This document shows positions 17,552 to 26,264 of a stretch of 64,000 bases of DNA, piece after piece. The DNA lies in contig NZ_JAAIVB010000075.1 in NCBI RefSeq assembly GCF_010974945.1, positions 1 to 64,000 of the forward strand, read 5' to 3'. The notes below the pieces were generated by a model. It was not told the DNA's origin. It worked only from the letters and a program-made list of their open reading frames with translations, and did no database searches. The DNA comes from Noviherbaspirillum galbum (GTDB lineage Bacteria > Pseudomonadota > Gammaproteobacteria > Burkholderiales > Burkholderiaceae_D). Made by a program: the position numbers and the translations under genes. Numbering within the stretch: position 1 is the first letter of the stretch; the number at the start of each line of letters is the position of its first letter.

Positions 17552-18486
17552 GCATGGAGTCGCCCTTCGATTCACTCGCGGAGCTCGACGAACTTGCGCT
17601 GCGCGCGTGGCCGCTGCCCATGCCCGCCGACGACGGGGACAAGGAAGACCGCGGCAGGGCGCTGCTGATCGCCGGCTCGCCGGAAATTCCGGGGGCCGCG
17701 ATTATCGCGGCAAGGGCGGCCTTCCGCGCCGGCGCCGGCAAGGTCACGGTTGCCGCCGGAGAGAGCATCGTTCCGCTCATCGCGCAGGCGGTGCCGGAAA
17801 CCCGCGTCATCGCCCTGCCTGAAACGCCGGCTGGCGGCATCGCGCTGCCGGCGGCCGACAAGCTTGCTCCGCTGCTGTCGCACCATGGCGCGGTCCTGAT
17901 CGGACCGGGCATGCAGGACGATGCCGCGACCTGCGCGCTTGTGATGGCATTGCTGCCCAAGCTGGCGGAGGCCAGCCTCATCCTCGACGCGTCGGCCATG
18001 AACGTCGTGCGCCGGCAGTTGCAGGCGGTGGATGCGCATTCCGGCGTGCAGCAGCGTTTCATTCCCAGCTTCTCGTCGCCGGTGCTGCTGACGCCACATG
18101 CCGGCGAAATGGCGCATCTCACCGCGACCGACAAGGAATCCGTGACGGGCAATGCGCTCGACTGCGCGCGCCAGGCGGCGCGGCGCTGGAATGCCATGGT
18201 CGCGCTCAAGGGCGTTCCCACGTACATCGCCGCGCCCGATGGCAGGACGTGGCGCTTCGAAGGCGGAAACGCGGGACTGGCGATGTCCGGGTCCGGCGAC
18301 GTGCTCGCGGGCATCATCCTCGGACTTGCCGCGCGCGGCGCGCCCCTCGAGCAGGCGTGCGCATGGGGCGTGGCGCTGCATGCCCGGGCCGGCGAGCGGC
18401 TGGCCGGGAAAGTGGGAAAGATCGGCTACATGGCGGGCGAACTGGTCGACGAAGTGCCCGGACTGATGCAGGAACTGCTCGGTTAA
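17548..18486 (+). CDS. nnrD: ADP-dependent NAD(P)H-hydrate dehydratase
   Basis: A 312-residue enzyme matching the C-terminal half of YjeF. It repairs the damaged hydrated forms of NADH and NADPH by ATP- or ADP-dependent dehydration. Ribokinase-like features are clear: GRALLIAGSPEIPGAA near residue 30, VLIGPGMQDD, LTPHAGEM, and the catalytic GNAGLAMSGSGDVLAGII, where the Asp acts as base. The epimerase half (NnrE) is absent from this gene and must be elsewhere. The start overlaps the histidine phosphatase stop by four bases. Confidence 0.93.
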   Translation: MSMESPFDSLAELDELALRAWPLPMPADDGDKEDRGRALLIAGSPEIPGAAIIAARAAFRAGAGKVTVAAGESIVPLIAQAVPETRVIALPETPAGGIALPAADKLAPLLSHHGAVLIGPGMQDDAATCALVMALLPKLAEASLILDASAMNVVRRQLQAVDAHSGVQQRFIPSFSSPVLLTPHAGEMAHLTATDKESVTGNALDCARQAARRWNAMVALKGVPTYIAAPDGRTWRFEGGNAGLAMSGSGDVLAGIILGLAARGAPLEQACAWGVALHARAGERLAGKVGKIGYMAGELVDEVPGLMQELLG

Positions 18487-18555
18487 AAACGATGGGGCAG
18501 GGGCGCGGCGACTTGCATACAATGGCGCTGTCGACCACCTCCATCGTCCTGTCCC

Positions 18556-19119
18556 ATGTCCCTAGTCCGCTGCGCCTGGGCCAATCCGGCCAATCCGCTT
18601 TACCTTTCCTATCATGACCACGAATGGGGCGTTCCCTGCCACGACGAGCGCAAGCTCTTCGAGATGCTGAACCTCGAAGGCGCGCAAGCGGGACTGAGCT
18701 GGGAAACCGTGCTCAACAAGCGCGAGAACTATCGCCTCGCCTTCGACGGCTGGGATCCGGAGCGCATTGCGCGCTACGACGACGCCAAGATCGCCGAACT
18801 GCTCGCCAATCCGGGCATCATCCGCAACCGCCTCAAGATCAACGCGGCCATCACCAATGCCCGCGCCTACCTGGAACTCCGGGAACGGGAAGGCGGCCTG
18901 GCGCCCTTCCTCTGGGCCTACGTGGATGGCAAGCCGATGCAGAATCGCTGGAGCGGCGCGGCGCCGGCAACGACTCCCTTGTCGGACCGCATTTCGAAGG
19001 AGCTGTCCCGGCGCGGCTTCAAGTTCGTCGGCTCCACGATCATTTACGCCTACATGCAGGCGATCGGCATGGTCAACGACCATAGGGCGGACTGCTTCCG
19101 CCATGCTTCGCTTGCGTGA
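18556..19119 (+). CDS. tag: DNA-3-methyladenine glycosylase I
   Basis: A 187-residue base-excision repair enzyme that removes 3-methyladenine from alkylated DNA. The N-terminal RCAWANPANPLYLSYHDHEWG with a zinc-binding Cys, the conserved HDxEWG, the LNLEGAQAGLSWETVLNKRE helix and the C-terminal GFKFVGSTIIYAYMQAIGMVNDH-type segment (second zinc ligands His and Cys follow) are all present. Its length is that of E. coli Tag. An Ada/AlkA-type repair gene lies at the far end of the window, but the two are not linked. Confidence 0.95.
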   Translation: MSLVRCAWANPANPLYLSYHDHEWGVPCHDERKLFEMLNLEGAQAGLSWETVLNKRENYRLAFDGWDPERIARYDDAKIAELLANPGIIRNRLKINAAITNARAYLELREREGGLAPFLWAYVDGKPMQNRWSGAAPATTPLSDRISKELSRRGFKFVGSTIIYAYMQAIGMVNDHRADCFRHASLA

Positions 19120-19199
19120 GCCGGCAAGCGCTGGCGGGAGAAGACGCGAGGGAAGGGATGAAATGGAGGGAATGTCCTGGCGGAATGCCGATCGGCGAT

Positions 19200-19383
19200 G
19201 ACAAGCGCTTCGCGACTAAATGTTCTTAGACGAGGCTGCCTGCTTTCCGGATTTTCTCCGGCAGGAGGACTGCTACAGTCTGCACGGTCATTCACCAATG
19301 CAGCACCGTGTGGTAACTGCAGTCTCTCCTCAGTGTCTCCTGAGGCTTGGAGCGAAGGCGCGGCATTTCTTCGCTCCCTTTTT
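19200..19383 (+). ncRNA. possible structured small RNA or long 3' UTR
   Basis: Between tag and the convergent EamA gene lies a stretch with successive stems on the plus strand. The outer pair is GACTGC (19268-19273) with GCAGTC (19319-19324). The inner pair is CACGGT (19283-19288) with ACCGTG (19305-19310). Next comes CCTCA/TGAGG (19328-19345), and then a strong terminator. No open frame with a ribosome site is present. It could be an independent sRNA or the structured tail of the tag transcript; no promoter is obvious. Confidence 0.35.
19349..19383 (+). terminator. rho-independent terminator
   Basis: A perfect nine-base-pair stem (GGAGCGAAG at 19349-19357, CTTCGCTCC at 19369-19377) is followed by C and five T residues. 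The T-run is on the plus strand only, so it ends rightward transcription coming from tag or from the structured region before it, not the convergent EamA gene. Confidence 0.85.
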
Positions 19384-19394
19384 CCCCTTGTCCG

Positions 19395-20300
19395 CTACGC
19401 CGACCGCGCGCCCCGGCGCAACAGCAGCAGGGCCTTCTCGGCCAGTCCCACGGCGATCGCCGTGGCGAGCAGCACCGTGGCGATACCCGCCACCGTTCCG
19501 GGCGTCACCGGTTCGCCCAGCAGCAGCCATGCCCACAAGGAAGCCGTTGCCGGCACCAGGAAGGTGACGGTGATCGCCTTGCTGGCGCCTTCGGTGGCGA
19601 TCAGGTGAAAGAACATGGCGTAGGCCACGCCCGTGCACACGAGTCCGAGGAAAGCGACCGCGAGCCAGGCGTGCAGGGTGGCGGTTTGCATGGCATGGGG
19701 CAGGTCCGGCAGGGCGAAGGGCAGGATGGCGAGCGAAGCGCTGATCTGGCTGCCGGCGGCGCTGGCAAGCGGCGGGATGCCGGAAGCGTGCATGCGGGTG
19801 TAGGTGGCGGCGTATCCGTAGCAGACCGCCGCGCCCATCGCGGCCAGCACGCCCAGCACGGTCTGCGTCGTCACCGCCGTCGGTCCGACGCCGACCAGCA
19901 CCGCCACCCCGACCATCCCGAGGATGAACGCGCCGAGCCGCACCGCGGTCAGTTTTTCCTTGAGCATCAGGTAGCCGAAGACGCCAGTGAATACCGGCGC
20001 CAGCGAATTCATCGTTGCCATGTAGGAGGACGGGATGTAAAGCGCCGACCACGCGAACAGCACGAAGGGAATCGCGGTGTTGAACAGGCCGATGACGAGG
20101 TAGGTCTTGGCGTTCCGCCGCAGCTGGAAATCCACGCCCCGGGCGCGCGCGAACAGATAAAGCGCGATCGCGCCAAGGCCGGCGCGGCCCAGCGTGGTCA
20201 GCATGGGACCAAGCACCGGCGAAGCGATGCGCATGAGCATGAAGCTGGTGCCCCAGATGGCGCTGAGCACCAGCAGGCGGAACAGGTTGGCGTTGGACAT
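19395..20300 (-). CDS. EamA/DMT-family transporter
   Basis: A 301-residue inner-membrane protein with ten hydrophobic helices in two EamA repeats (about 5-135 and 150-285), as in RhaT/YdcZ-type drug and metabolite exporters. The starts of the repeats are LSAIWGTSFMLMRIASP and GVLAAMGAAVCYGYAATYTR. The substrate cannot be read. I set the start at 20300 because the first helix begins five residues later; upstream in-frame codons are polar and not typical. It is convergent with the structured region after tag. Confidence 0.9.
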   Translation of the reverse strand: MSNANLFRLLVLSAIWGTSFMLMRIASPVLGPMLTTLGRAGLGAIALYLFARARGVDFQLRRNAKTYLVIGLFNTAIPFVLFAWSALYIPSSYMATMNSLAPVFTGVFGYLMLKEKLTAVRLGAFILGMVGVAVLVGVGPTAVTTQTVLGVLAAMGAAVCYGYAATYTRMHASGIPPLASAAGSQISASLAILPFALPDLPHAMQTATLHAWLAVAFLGLVCTGVAYAMFFHLIATEGASKAITVTFLVPATASLWAWLLLGEPVTPGTVAGIATVLLATAIAVGLAEKALLLLRRGARSA

Positions 20301-20547
20301 GGAAGGATGATGAAGGAATGGAGCGCGCCGGGCTCCCGGCGCGGCTAGGCTTACCGCATTGTAGTCTTCGCCACCCTGCGTCCCTAGCGACATTTATTGA
20401 CATGCGCTGTGAGCCAGATTCACATCGCCCCGCGTTGCCGCCCGGCGCCGGGCCGTTCCACGCGCATGCGCCACGCCGCGAATCATCATGCCCCGCGAAA
20501 TTCTGCAACAATGGGACCTGGCATAAAAACATCCCGAGGACCGCCCC

Positions 20548-21177
20548 ATGCATGTTCCCCGCCCGCAGTTCGACATTGCCGACGAAGCCGCGCTTGCCGC
20601 GCTGTTTGCGCCGGTCGCCGAGAATTCCCTGGTCAAGGAGCTGGACCGGCTCGACGACAATTACCGCCGGCTGATCGAGGCATCGCCCTTCGCCGCGCTC
20701 GCCACGTCGGGACCGCAGGGCGCCGACTGCTCGCCGCGCGGCGATCCGCGCAGCGTGGTGAAGGTGCTGGATGAAAAGACCATCATCCTGCCCGAGCGGC
20801 GCGGCAACAACCGCATCGACAGCCTGCGCAACCTGGTCGTCAATCCGCAATGCGCCCTGCTGTTTCTCATTCCCGGAATGGGAGAGACCCTGCGCGTCAA
20901 CGGCCGCGCGCGCATCAGCGCCGATCCGGCGCTGCTTGCCGGGCTTGCGATCGATGGCAAGGAGCCTAAGGTCGCACTGGTCATCACGGTGGACGCGGTC
21001 TACTTCCAATGCTCGCGCGCCATCGTGCGTTCCGGGCTCTGGGATCCGGAGCGGCATGTCGACCGCGCCAGCCTGCCGACGCCCGGCAAGCTGCTGTCCG
21101 ACATCAGCAACGCCCGCATCGATGGCGCGGCCTATGATCGTGAATTGCCGGCGCGTGTATCCGCGTCGCTGTATTGA
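20548..21177 (+). CDS. pyridoxamine-5'-phosphate-oxidase-like flavoprotein
   Basis: A 209-residue protein with the split-barrel FMN-binding fold. Key segments are SPFAALATSGPQGADCSPRGD, the ERRGNNRIDSLRNLV loop and ETLRVNGRARIS, as in the MSMEG_1061 subgroup of pyridoxamine-phosphate-oxidase-like proteins. These bind FMN or F420, and mostly act on unknown substrates rather than on pyridoxamine phosphate. GAGG lies about 10 bases before the start. The azlC gene follows within 20 bases, possibly in one transcript. Confidence 0.87.
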   Translation: MHVPRPQFDIADEAALAALFAPVAENSLVKELDRLDDNYRRLIEASPFAALATSGPQGADCSPRGDPRSVVKVLDEKTIILPERRGNNRIDSLRNLVVNPQCALLFLIPGMGETLRVNGRARISADPALLAGLAIDGKEPKVALVITVDAVYFQCSRAIVRSGLWDPERHVDRASLPTPGKLLSDISNARIDGAAYDRELPARVSASLY

Positions 21178-21194
21178 AAGTTCGAGTGACGCCC

Positions 21195-21914
21195 ATGTCT
21201 TCCTCGCGCCTATCCAGCCTGCTCGCCGGCGCGCGCGACACCCTGCCGATGATGATCGGCGCCGCGCCCTTCGGCATGATCTTCGGCACCCTGGCCGGCG
21301 CCGGACCGCTGGCGCCCTGGCAAGGCCAGATGATGTCGATGACGGTGTTCGCCGGCTCCAGCCAGTTCATCGCAGTCGGCCTGATCGCCGGCCAGACCAG
21401 CCTGCTGGTCATCTGGCTGACGACCTTCATCGTCAATCTGCGGCATGCCTTGTACGGCGCGGCGCTCCTGCCCCATGTGGCCGGCCTGCCGGCAGCCTGG
21501 CGCTGGAGCCTCGGCTTCCTCATGACCGATGAAACCTTCGCCGTGATGAATGCCCATTACCGGTCGCATCCCCGGTCGCCCGATGGCCACTGGTACTTCC
21601 TCGGCTCGGGCCTGGGCATGTATCTCAACTGGCAGGCCTGGACGCTGGCGGGCCTGCTGTTCGGCGCCGCCTTCCCGCAGCTGCAGCACCTCGGCCTCGA
21701 CTTCGCGATGGTCGCCACCTTCATCGGCATCGTCGTGCCCCAGCTCGACCGCATGCCGCATCTCGGCGCGGCGCTGGCGGCCGGCGCCTGCGCCTGGCTG
21801 CTGCGCGGGCTGCCCTACAAGCTCGGACTCATGGCCGCGGTGCTGGCCGGCGTCGCCGCCGGCATGCTGCTGGAACGGGCGCGGCAGGCGCAAGCCGCCG
21901 GAGCGCGCACATGA
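21195..21914 (+). CDS. azlC: AzlC branched-chain amino acid exporter subunit
   Basis: A 239-residue membrane protein with about seven helices, the large subunit of the AzlCD exporter of branched-chain amino acids and their analogues. The signature MIGAAPFGMIFGTLA, then FAGSSQFIAVGLI and NLRHALYGAAL, is characteristic. A TTG start at 21174 in the previous stop region is possible, but the ATG at 21195 gives the usual N-terminus. Its last codons overlap azlD by four bases, so the two subunits are translationally coupled. Confidence 0.93.
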   Translation: MSSSRLSSLLAGARDTLPMMIGAAPFGMIFGTLAGAGPLAPWQGQMMSMTVFAGSSQFIAVGLIAGQTSLLVIWLTTFIVNLRHALYGAALLPHVAGLPAAWRWSLGFLMTDETFAVMNAHYRSHPRSPDGHWYFLGSGLGMYLNWQAWTLAGLLFGAAFPQLQHLGLDFAMVATFIGIVVPQLDRMPHLGAALAAGACAWLLRGLPYKLGLMAAVLAGVAAGMLLERARQAQAAGART

Positions 21915-22243
21915 GCGGGACCAACGGCACGCTGGTCATCCTCGGCATGGCGATCGTCACCTTCATCATCAAGGCGGCGATCTTCATCCTCGGCGGGCGC
22001 ATCAACTTTCCGCCCCTGCTTCGGCAGGCGCTCGGGTTCATTCCGGTCACGGTGCTCACGGCGATCATCGTGCCCATGGTGCTCGCGCCCCGCGGCGGCG
22101 GCATGGAATTCCACTGGCGGAATCCGCAGCTCGTCGCGGCAACGATCGCCATCCTGGCGGCCGCGGTCACCCGCCGCCAGCTGCTGACCATCGTCGTCGG
22201 GTTGTCCGTTTTCTTCGCATGGCAGGCCTGGATCGCGGGCTGA
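21911..22243 (+). CDS. azlD: AzlD small exporter subunit
   Basis: A 110-residue membrane protein with four helices; it pairs with AzlC. The segment FPPLLRQALGFIPVTVLTAIIVP and the run VAATIAILAAAVTRRQLLTIVVG are the family pattern. The ATG overlaps the azlC stop. A short wobble hairpin (GCCGGCAAGCGCTGGC, 22329-22344) lies 85 bases downstream, but no T-run follows it. Confidence 0.92.
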   Translation: MSGTNGTLVILGMAIVTFIIKAAIFILGGRINFPPLLRQALGFIPVTVLTAIIVPMVLAPRGGGMEFHWRNPQLVAATIAILAAAVTRRQLLTIVVGLSVFFAWQAWIAG

Positions 22244-22430
22244 CCTGCGAAGCCGCCTTCAAAATCGTCATTTCCGGCAATGGCCGGATGCGCAGATGCC
22301 GGCCGGCCAGCCGATTTCATTTGCGCGCGCCGGCAAGCGCTGGCAAAATTTCCCTGCGGCGATGTTAGTGTCCCCTGGTACATGGCAGGCGGGATGAATG
22401 CCTGCAATCGCATCGAAAATCGGAGGACCC

Positions 22431-24446
22431 ATGCGGCGGGCGCTCGGCCTGCGCGAAAAATCTGTCATCGCCCTGGTCGGCACATCCTTGCTCGTGCTCG
22501 CGCTCGCCGCCCTGATCGGCTGGAAGGCGCTGCAGTCCGTCCGCTCCCATCTCGGCGCTGCCTACACGCGCAACTTCACTCTTCTCAATCGCGAGAGGAT
22601 GGTCGCGCCCGTCATGCGCGAGCTCGCCCTGTCGCTGCGCCTGGCCCGCTCGGAAGCGATACGCCAGTGGATGGAAACCGACCAGGATCCGGTCGCCGGC
22701 GCGAGGGCGCTGCGCGAAGCGGAAAGCTTCCGCCAGGATTTCACCGATCATTCCTATTTCCTGATCGCGGCCGGCAGCCGGAATTATTATTTCAACGATA
22801 CCCGCGCTCCGTTCAGCGCACAGCCGCGCTACCAGCTCAAGGCCGACGACCCCAACGATGCCTGGTTCTTCAACAGCATGCGAAGCAGCCAGGCGTTCAA
22901 CATCAATGTCGATCCCGACACCAAGCTCGGGCTGACCAAGGTCTGGTTCAACGTGCAGGTCCTGGACGGCGACCGCCGGCTCGGCCTCGCCGGCACGGGA
23001 CTCGACCTGTCGGAATTCCTGCACCGCTTCATCGTGACCGCCGAAGAGGGGGTCACGCCGATGATCATCGACCGCAACGGCGCCATCCAGGCGCACCCGG
23101 ACAACAAGCGCATCGCCTTCAATTCCGGCACCCAGGCCACCGGCGCCGACACCTCGCTGTTCGGCCTGCTGCAGCGCGCCCATGACGCCGACGACGCACG
23201 CGCGGCGATGGATGCCGCCTACCGCAACCCGGGCAGCGCCGAGCTGTTTTCCGCGCGCATGGCGGACCGCGAGCAGCTGGTCGCCGTTTCCTACATTCCG
23301 GAACTGAAGTGGTACACGCTCACCGCGGTCGACCTTGATGCCGCCAACCTGATCGATTCCAGCCTGCTGAAATGGGTGGTGCTGGCCGGCCTGGCCCTGA
23401 TCGGCATCATCATGGCTGCCTATGTCTACGCGCTCAACCGGCTGGTGATGCGGCCCCTGTTCAAGCTCAAGCACTCCGCCCAGGAGATCGCCAACGGCAA
23501 CTATTCGATCACTCTGCCCGCCGGCCGGCGCGACGAGCTCGGCGCCCTGACCGGCGCGTTCCGGGTCATGGCCGACAAGGTGAGGCGGCATACCGCCGAA
23601 CTGGAAGACACGGTGCGCGAGCGCACGCGGGAGCTGGTGCATGCCAACAAGGAGATGGCTGCCGCCCACAAGAAGATCCAGGATTCCATCGCCTATGCCA
23701 GCCTCATCCAGCGCGCCATCCTGCCCGACCGCCAGCTCGAGGCGGCATTCGGCGAAGATCATTTCGTGCTGTGGCGGCCGCGTGACACGGTCGGCGGCGA
23801 CTTCTATGTCTACCGCGAGGTCGCGGGCGGCTGCCTGATCGGCGTCTTCGATTGCGCCGGGCACGGCGTGCCGGGCGCGTTCATGACCATGCTGGCGCGG
23901 GCCGCCGTCGACCAGGCGATCGAAGAGATCGGCGCAGGCGACCCGGCCGGCATCCTGCGCCGCGCCGGCCACGTCTTCAACACCATGCTGCAGGTGGACG
24001 GCCGCCAGCGCGACATCGTGACCATGATGGATGCCGGCCTGGCGCACGTCGACCGCGATGCCCGCAAGGTGGTCTTTGCCGGCGCCGGCATTTCGCTGCA
24101 CTGGGGCGATGGCGGCGATTCCGGCACGGTCGCGGGCACGCGCCGCTCGCTCGGCGAACGCGAGAGCGCGCAGTTCGTAAACGAAATGGTCGACCTGACG
24201 CCGGAGCGCACCTTCTATCTCGCCACCGACGGCATCCTCGACCAGGCGGGCGGCGACAAGGGCTTCGGCTTCGGCAACAGCCGCTTCGTCGCGATGCTGC
24301 GCCGGCATGCCACCCTGCCGCTGCAGCGGCAGCCCGGCGCATTTGCTTCTACACTAGCGGAGTACCAGGGCGATCATCCGCAGCGGGATGACATCACCGT
24401 CATCGCATTCCGTTTCGCCAGACAACAAGGACACCCATGGAACTGA
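22431..24446 (+). CDS. siaA: SiaA-like membrane PP2C/SpoIIE phosphatase
   Basis: A 671-residue inner-membrane sensor phosphatase, first gene of a siaABCD operon. It has a helix at about 13-32, a periplasmic dCache-type sensor domain to about 310, a second helix (about 311-334), a HAMP domain, a coiled coil and a SpoIIE/PP2C domain (about 436-668). Metal-binding motifs DTVGGDFY, DCAGHGVPGAFM and RDDITVIAF are intact. In Pseudomonas SiaA dephosphorylates SiaC and so switches on cyclic-di-GMP synthesis for cell aggregation. GGAGG at 22422-22426 sets the start. The gene overlaps siaB by ten bases. Confidence 0.93.
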   Translation: MRRALGLREKSVIALVGTSLLVLALAALIGWKALQSVRSHLGAAYTRNFTLLNRERMVAPVMRELALSLRLARSEAIRQWMETDQDPVAGARALREAESFRQDFTDHSYFLIAAGSRNYYFNDTRAPFSAQPRYQLKADDPNDAWFFNSMRSSQAFNINVDPDTKLGLTKVWFNVQVLDGDRRLGLAGTGLDLSEFLHRFIVTAEEGVTPMIIDRNGAIQAHPDNKRIAFNSGTQATGADTSLFGLLQRAHDADDARAAMDAAYRNPGSAELFSARMADREQLVAVSYIPELKWYTLTAVDLDAANLIDSSLLKWVVLAGLALIGIIMAAYVYALNRLVMRPLFKLKHSAQEIANGNYSITLPAGRRDELGALTGAFRVMADKVRRHTAELEDTVRERTRELVHANKEMAAAHKKIQDSIAYASLIQRAILPDRQLEAAFGEDHFVLWRPRDTVGGDFYVYREVAGGCLIGVFDCAGHGVPGAFMTMLARAAVDQAIEEIGAGDPAGILRRAGHVFNTMLQVDGRQRDIVTMMDAGLAHVDRDARKVVFAGAGISLHWGDGGDSGTVAGTRRSLGERESAQFVNEMVDLTPERTFYLATDGILDQAGGDKGFGFGNSRFVAMLRRHATLPLQRQPGAFASTLAEYQGDHPQRDDITVIAFRFARQQGHPWN

Positions 24447-24979
24447 TGGATCTTTTTTCCTTGCAGCAGACCTATAATGCGCAGCGCATCCTGCTGTGCT
24501 TCAACGGGCCGCTCACCAGGAGCCTGATCGAGGAAATCGGCCTGGCGCTGCGCAACTACCTGCAGCGCGAGCATGCCACGCCGACCTCGTCGATGGATGT
24601 CTTCGGCGCCTACATCGAAATGACGCAGAACATCCGGCACTATGCCGCCAGCAAGGGATGGAACGACAGCGACGTGTCCGCCACCGTCGTCATTTCCCGT
24701 GACGGAGCCGGCCGCTATGTCGTGTCGGCGGCAAACATGATCGACATGGCGGACGGCCATGCCCTCGCCGAGCGCGTGGCGGAGATCGCCAGCAAGGACA
24801 AGGCCGCCCTCAAGGCGGAATACAAGGAACAGCTGCGCCGGCCGCGCGATGCCGCCACTTCAAGCGGCGCCGGGCTGGGCCTGATCGACATCGCCCGCAA
24901 GGCTTCCGAGCCGCTGGCCTGCTCGCTGCGTCCGCTGAGCGACGGCCGCGCGTTCTTTTCGTTGCGCGTCGTGCTGTAG
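24437..24979 (+). CDS. siaB: SiaB-like protein kinase (DUF6272)
   Basis: A 180-residue GHKL-type kinase, antagonist of SiaA: it phosphorylates SiaC and so shuts the pathway. TQNIRHYA holds the N-box Asn, and GAGLGLIDIARKA is the G-box. It shares no clear catalytic base with histidine kinases, as expected for this family. An alternative ATG at 24446 exactly overlaps the siaA stop and would remove three residues. The order siaA-siaB-siaC-siaD is that of Pseudomonas. Confidence 0.9.
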   Translation: MELMDLFSLQQTYNAQRILLCFNGPLTRSLIEEIGLALRNYLQREHATPTSSMDVFGAYIEMTQNIRHYAASKGWNDSDVSATVVISRDGAGRYVVSAANMIDMADGHALAERVAEIASKDKAALKAEYKEQLRRPRDAATSSGAGLGLIDIARKASEPLACSLRPLSDGRAFFSLRVVL

Positions 24980-25011
24980 CCTGGCGCCCGTTCGGATCAG
25001 AAGGAAAACAC

Positions 25012-25392
25012 ATGAACAACTTGCAGATTGACGGTTCGACTTCCACCCCCGCCATCCATGGCGACGCGGCCGCCGGCGTGCTGGAAATGAGCGGAGACTC
25101 GTATCCGGAGAACTCCTTCGAACTCTTTTCCCCCGTGCTGGACTGGGTGGAGCGCTACCTCGCGGCATCCGGCCGGCCGCTGGAGCTTCGCCTGTCGCTG
25201 CTTTACCTCAACACCAGCAGCGTCAAGGCCATGATGGATATCTTCGACCTGCTCGAAGGCGCGCATGGCAAGGGCAGGCAGGTCTCGGTCAACTGGTTCT
25301 ACGACGAGCAGAATGAGCGGGTCGCCGAGCTGGCGGAAGAGTTCAAGGAAGATTGCTCCTTCCCCTTCACCATCACGAGCCGCGTGCAATGA
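25012..25392 (+). CDS. siaC: SiaC-like phosphoprotein regulator (DUF1987)
   Basis: A 126-residue soluble protein of the SiaC family (DUF1987), an anti-sigma-antagonist-like switch. The phosphorylation loop YLNTSSVK is present, with the Thr at residue 68, the same position reported for Pseudomonas SiaC. Unphosphorylated SiaC binds and activates the diguanylate cyclase SiaD; SiaB phosphorylates it and SiaA reverses this. AAGGAAA precedes the start. The stop overlaps the siaD start (ATGA). Confidence 0.93.
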   Translation: MNNLQIDGSTSTPAIHGDAAAGVLEMSGDSYPENSFELFSPVLDWVERYLAASGRPLELRLSLLYLNTSSVKAMMDIFDLLEGAHGKGRQVSVNWFYDEQNERVAELAEEFKEDCSFPFTITSRVQ

Positions 25393-26192
25393 AGCCGACC
25401 GAAGAACCCTTGGCGGAAGCCCTGGAACAGCGCGTCGAGCGCCTGCTGGCCGACGCGGCGCATGCGGGCCATCCGCTGCGCCAGGCGCTGGGCGACCTGT
25501 ACGACGAGTTCCGCGACGCCTTGACGCAGATCGAACGCGTGACCCGGATATCCGATCGTTACCAGAGCATCAGCCAGCAGGAAAAGCTGACGCTGGCCGA
25601 GCGCTACCGCAAGCAGATCCGGCAGCTCGAACGGCTGTCCAGGATATCCGATCGTTACCAGGCGATGATGCGCGACCTCAACGAGGCGCTCAAGGAAGCC
25701 TCGACCAAGGACGCGCTGACCGGGATCGGCAACCGGCGCCTGCTGATGGAAAGCCTCAAGGCGGAAACCGCGCGGGCCGACCGGCTGGAGCGTCCGTTCA
25801 CGCTGGTGATGGTGGACGTCGACCGCTTCAAGGCGGTGAACGACCAGTATGGCCACGATGCCGGAGACAAGGTGCTGATCGAAGTCGCGCGGGTCATCGA
25901 GTCGGGGATTCGCGAGTACGACGTCTGCGGACGCTGGGGCGGCGAGGAATTTCTCGTCATCATGCCGGAGATCGATGCGGTCGAGGCCGCCGCCGTCATT
26001 GAACGCATCCGTGCCGCCATCAACGCGCTCAAGGTGTTGTATGGCGAACGCCAGATCGGCATCACCGCCAGCTTCGGCATTGCCGAGCATGCGCGCGGCG
26101 AATCCATTTCCGATTTTCTCAATCGCGCCGACATGGCGCTTTACGCCGCCAAGCGTGCCGGCCGCAACCGCCTGGACATTGCCGCTGCCTGA
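25389..26192 (+). CDS. siaD: SiaD-like diguanylate cyclase
   Basis: A 267-residue cytoplasmic diguanylate cyclase. Residues 1-100 form long helices that in Pseudomonas make the stalk bound by SiaC. They contain two near-identical segments, RVTRISDRYQ and RLSRISDRYQ, exactly 32 residues apart. The GGDEF domain (about 105-262) has GGEEF and an upstream REYD I-site, so it should be active and subject to product inhibition. The start overlaps the siaC stop, so SiaC and SiaD are translationally coupled, which suits their direct contact. Confidence 0.94.
   Translation: MKPTEEPLAEALEQRVERLLADAAHAGHPLRQALGDLYDEFRDALTQIERVTRISDRYQSISQQEKLTLAERYRKQIRQLERLSRISDRYQAMMRDLNEALKEASTKDALTGIGNRRLLMESLKAETARADRLERPFTLVMVDVDRFKAVNDQYGHDAGDKVLIEVARVIESGIREYDVCGRWGGEEFLVIMPEIDAVEAAAVIERIRAAINALKVLYGERQIGITASFGIAEHARGESISDFLNRADMALYAAKRAGRNRLDIAAA
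25546..25661 (+). repeat. direct repeat inside siaD
   Basis: The 20-base sequence GGATATCCGATCGTTACCAG occurs at 25546-25565 and again, identical, at 25642-25661, 96 bases apart and in frame. It encodes the repeated ISDRYQ segments of the SiaD stalk. Perfect identity of synonymous positions suggests a fairly recent duplication or gene conversion. Confidence 0.9.
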
Positions 26193-26264
26193 TCGGGCAA
26201 TGCCGGACCGGTCGATGCGCGCCGTCGCCGTTGCACGCGGGCGGCACTTTTTCCGCTTATCACC

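Noticed and set aside
26193-26264. Guanidine riboswitch before sugE
   Set aside because: I looked for ACGR-loop hairpin pairs of the guanidine-II type and for longer ykkC-like structure; the leader is only 72 bases and shows neither.
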